Below, one piece after another: positions 14,245 to 15,545 of a DNA stretch of 15,545 nt. The stretch spans positions 1 through 15,545 of the forward strand of contig JAZUHG010000003.1 of the NCBI GenBank assembly GCA_045641605.1. The letters are read 5' to 3'. The stretch is from Equivita sp045641605 (GTDB taxonomy: Bacteria > Actinomycetota > Coriobacteriia > Coriobacteriales > Eggerthellaceae). The notes beneath the pieces were generated by a model that worked only from the letters and a program-made list of their open reading frames with translations, did not search any database and was not told the DNA's origin. A program made the position numbers and the translations under genes. The first letter of the stretch is position 1. The number at the start of each line of letters is the position of its first letter.

Positions 14245-15545
14245 ATGAATATGGGAAATTTAGGAAAGTTAGCATTGACAGCGCAAGAAGCGCTTCAAAA
14301 TACAATGAATATTGCAGGAGATGCCAAAAGTGCCATGGCTCAGCCTGTTCATATGTTAGCGGCACTATTGGATGCGAAGGAGAATAATCTTTCGGCCATT
14401 ATTAAGCGCATTGGTGCAGACCCAGAGCAACTACTAAAGAATGCGCAAGACGAAATTGAAAAGATGCCAAAGCAGGAAAGTAGTGGAGGTATGCTGCCTA
14501 CAGGTGCCCCAGGACCTGAACTTATGAACGTATTGGATGAGGCAGTTAAGATTGCAGAAAAGCTTGGGGACCAGTATGCAACAAGTGAGCATTTGCTAAT
14601 TGCACTTTCTAATGACAAGGGTGCAGCTGGCAAAATCTTAAATGCTGCTGGTGTTACAAGTAAAAATATCGAAGAAGCTTATGAGAAACTTCGTGGGGAC
14701 ACACGTGTTACTGACCAAACTGAAAAAGCTCAATTTGAGTCTTTGGAACTTTATGGGCAGAATTTAACGCATCTTGCACGCGAAGGTAAGTTGGATCCAG
14801 TTATCGGACGCGCCGATGAAATTAGACGCACCATTCAAGTTCTTTCGCGCAGAACTAAGAACAATCCTGTATTGATTGGCGAGCCTGGTACTGGCAAAAC
14901 TGCCATTGTTGAAGGCTTGGCACAACGTATTGTTGCGGGTGATGTGCCTAGCTCTATTCAAAATAAAGATATTGTTAGTTTGGATTTGGGTGCCATGATG
15001 GCAGGTGCGAAGTACCGTGGTGAGTTCGAAGATAGGCTAAAGGCTGTCCTTCGCGAAGTTAAAGATAGCGATGGACAAATTATTTTGTTCATTGATGAGC
15101 TTCATACAATTGTTGGCGCGGGAAGCACTGGGGACTCGTCTTTGGATGCTGGTAACATGTTAAAGCCGGCTTTGGCTAGAGGTGAGCTTCATGCAATTGG
15201 CGCTACAACTTTAGATGAATACAGAAAATATGTCGAGAAGGATGCAGCTCTCGAGAGACGTTTCCAGCCAGTTACAATCGGTGAGCCAAGTGTCGAAGAC
15301 ACAATCGCAATCTTGCGTGGCTTGAAAGAAAAATATGAAATCCATCATGGCGTAAGAATTCAGGATGGCGCAATTGTAAGTGCGGCCGAGCTTTCGAACC
15401 GCTATATTACAGACCGCTTTTTGCCTGATAAGGCTATTGATTTGATGGATGAGGCTGCTTCGCGTCTTCGTATTGAGATCGATAGCATGCCGGAGGAAGT
15501 TGATGCGGCAGAGCGCAAGCTAACTCAAATGCAAATTGAGGAGCA
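14245..15545 (+). CDS. clpB: ATP-dependent disaggregase ClpB, 5' part
   Basis: Hexameric Hsp100 disaggregase that works with DnaK to recover aggregated protein. The window contains the first 433 codons and is cut at the right edge. Visible are two N-domain repeats (about residues 1-155, including the TSEHLLIALSNDKGAAGKIL segment), a linker, and AAA-1 with Walker A GEPGTGKT (212-219), Walker B ILFIDE (280-285), sensor GATTLDEY and ALERRFQPV. The start of the coiled-coil middle domain follows. An AAAGGAGAG ribosome site precedes ATG 14245; ATG 14251 is a possible alternative. It lies 23 bases behind hspR with no terminator, so it is probably the fifth gene of the operon. The short Gly/Pro-containing spacer between the N-domain repeats looks longer than usual. 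Confidence 0.95.
   Translation, partial: MNMGNLGKLALTAQEALQNTMNIAGDAKSAMAQPVHMLAALLDAKENNLSAIIKRIGADPEQLLKNAQDEIEKMPKQESSGGMLPTGAPGPELMNVLDEAVKIAEKLGDQYATSEHLLIALSNDKGAAGKILNAAGVTSKNIEEAYEKLRGDTRVTDQTEKAQFESLELYGQNLTHLAREGKLDPVIGRADEIRRTIQVLSRRTKNNPVLIGEPGTGKTAIVEGLAQRIVAGDVPSSIQNKDIVSLDLGAMMAGAKYRGEFEDRLKAVLREVKDSDGQIILFIDELHTIVGAGSTGDSSLDAGNMLKPALARGELHAIGATTLDEYRKYVEKDAALERRFQPVTIGEPSVEDTIAILRGLKEKYEIHHGVRIQDGAIVSAAELSNRYITDRFLPDKAIDLMDEAASRLRIEIDSMPEEVDAAERKLTQMQIEE

Noticed and set aside
1..15545. Mobile element, prophage or CRISPR array
   Set aside because: No transposase, integrase, phage gene or spaced direct-repeat array was seen, and gene content is core chromosomal.

Overview
The window reads as chromosomal DNA from a low-GC member of the Actinomycetota, most likely Coriobacteriia or a close relative. 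The evidence is the ftsZ-sepF-divIVA division cluster and a dnaK-grpE-dnaJ-hspR-clpB heat-shock operon with an HspR-type MerR regulator, an arrangement typical of that phylum. The class assignment is inferred from gene order and protein character. There was no database search.

The most striking feature is the genetic code. Four genes (htrA-like protease, nucleoside phosphorylase-like gene, MFS transporter, dnaJ) continue in the same frame through six TGA codons, giving full-length conserved proteins. All fourteen genes whose 3' ends are visible stop at TAA (10) or TAG (4), and none stops at TGA. The sequence therefore indicates UGA read as an amino acid, best fitted as Trp, as a minority codon: about 27 TGG against 6 TGA by eye. 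With the standard code these four genes would be wrongly split or called pseudogenes.

Layout. 1-3030 (+): ftsZ, sepF, divIVA and a small DUF167 gene, covering cell division and polar growth. 3022-4210 (-): a tyrosine phosphatase directly behind tRNA-Ser(CGA), then a 240-base intergenic stretch with a 99-base single fold-back structure, then tRNA-Ser(GGA). 4211-5571 (-): a strong terminator and a membrane-anchored HtrA-type serine protease. 5683-8601 (+): an operon of a class B sortase, a flippase-like membrane protein and a nucleoside phosphorylase/permease-like protein. 8616-9842 (-): an MFS transporter convergent with that operon. 9953-15545 (+): a consensus sigma-70 promoter with an inverted repeat at the transcript start, then dnaK, grpE, a zinc-finger-less dnaJ, hspR and the first third to half of clpB, cut by the window edge.

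The genes form three functional themes. One is septum placement (FtsZ ring, SepF membrane tether, DivIVA). The second is envelope maintenance (HtrA quality control, sortase anchoring, flippase-like protein). The third is cytoplasmic protein folding and disaggregation (DnaK/GrpE/DnaJ/ClpB), probably under HspR autorepression.
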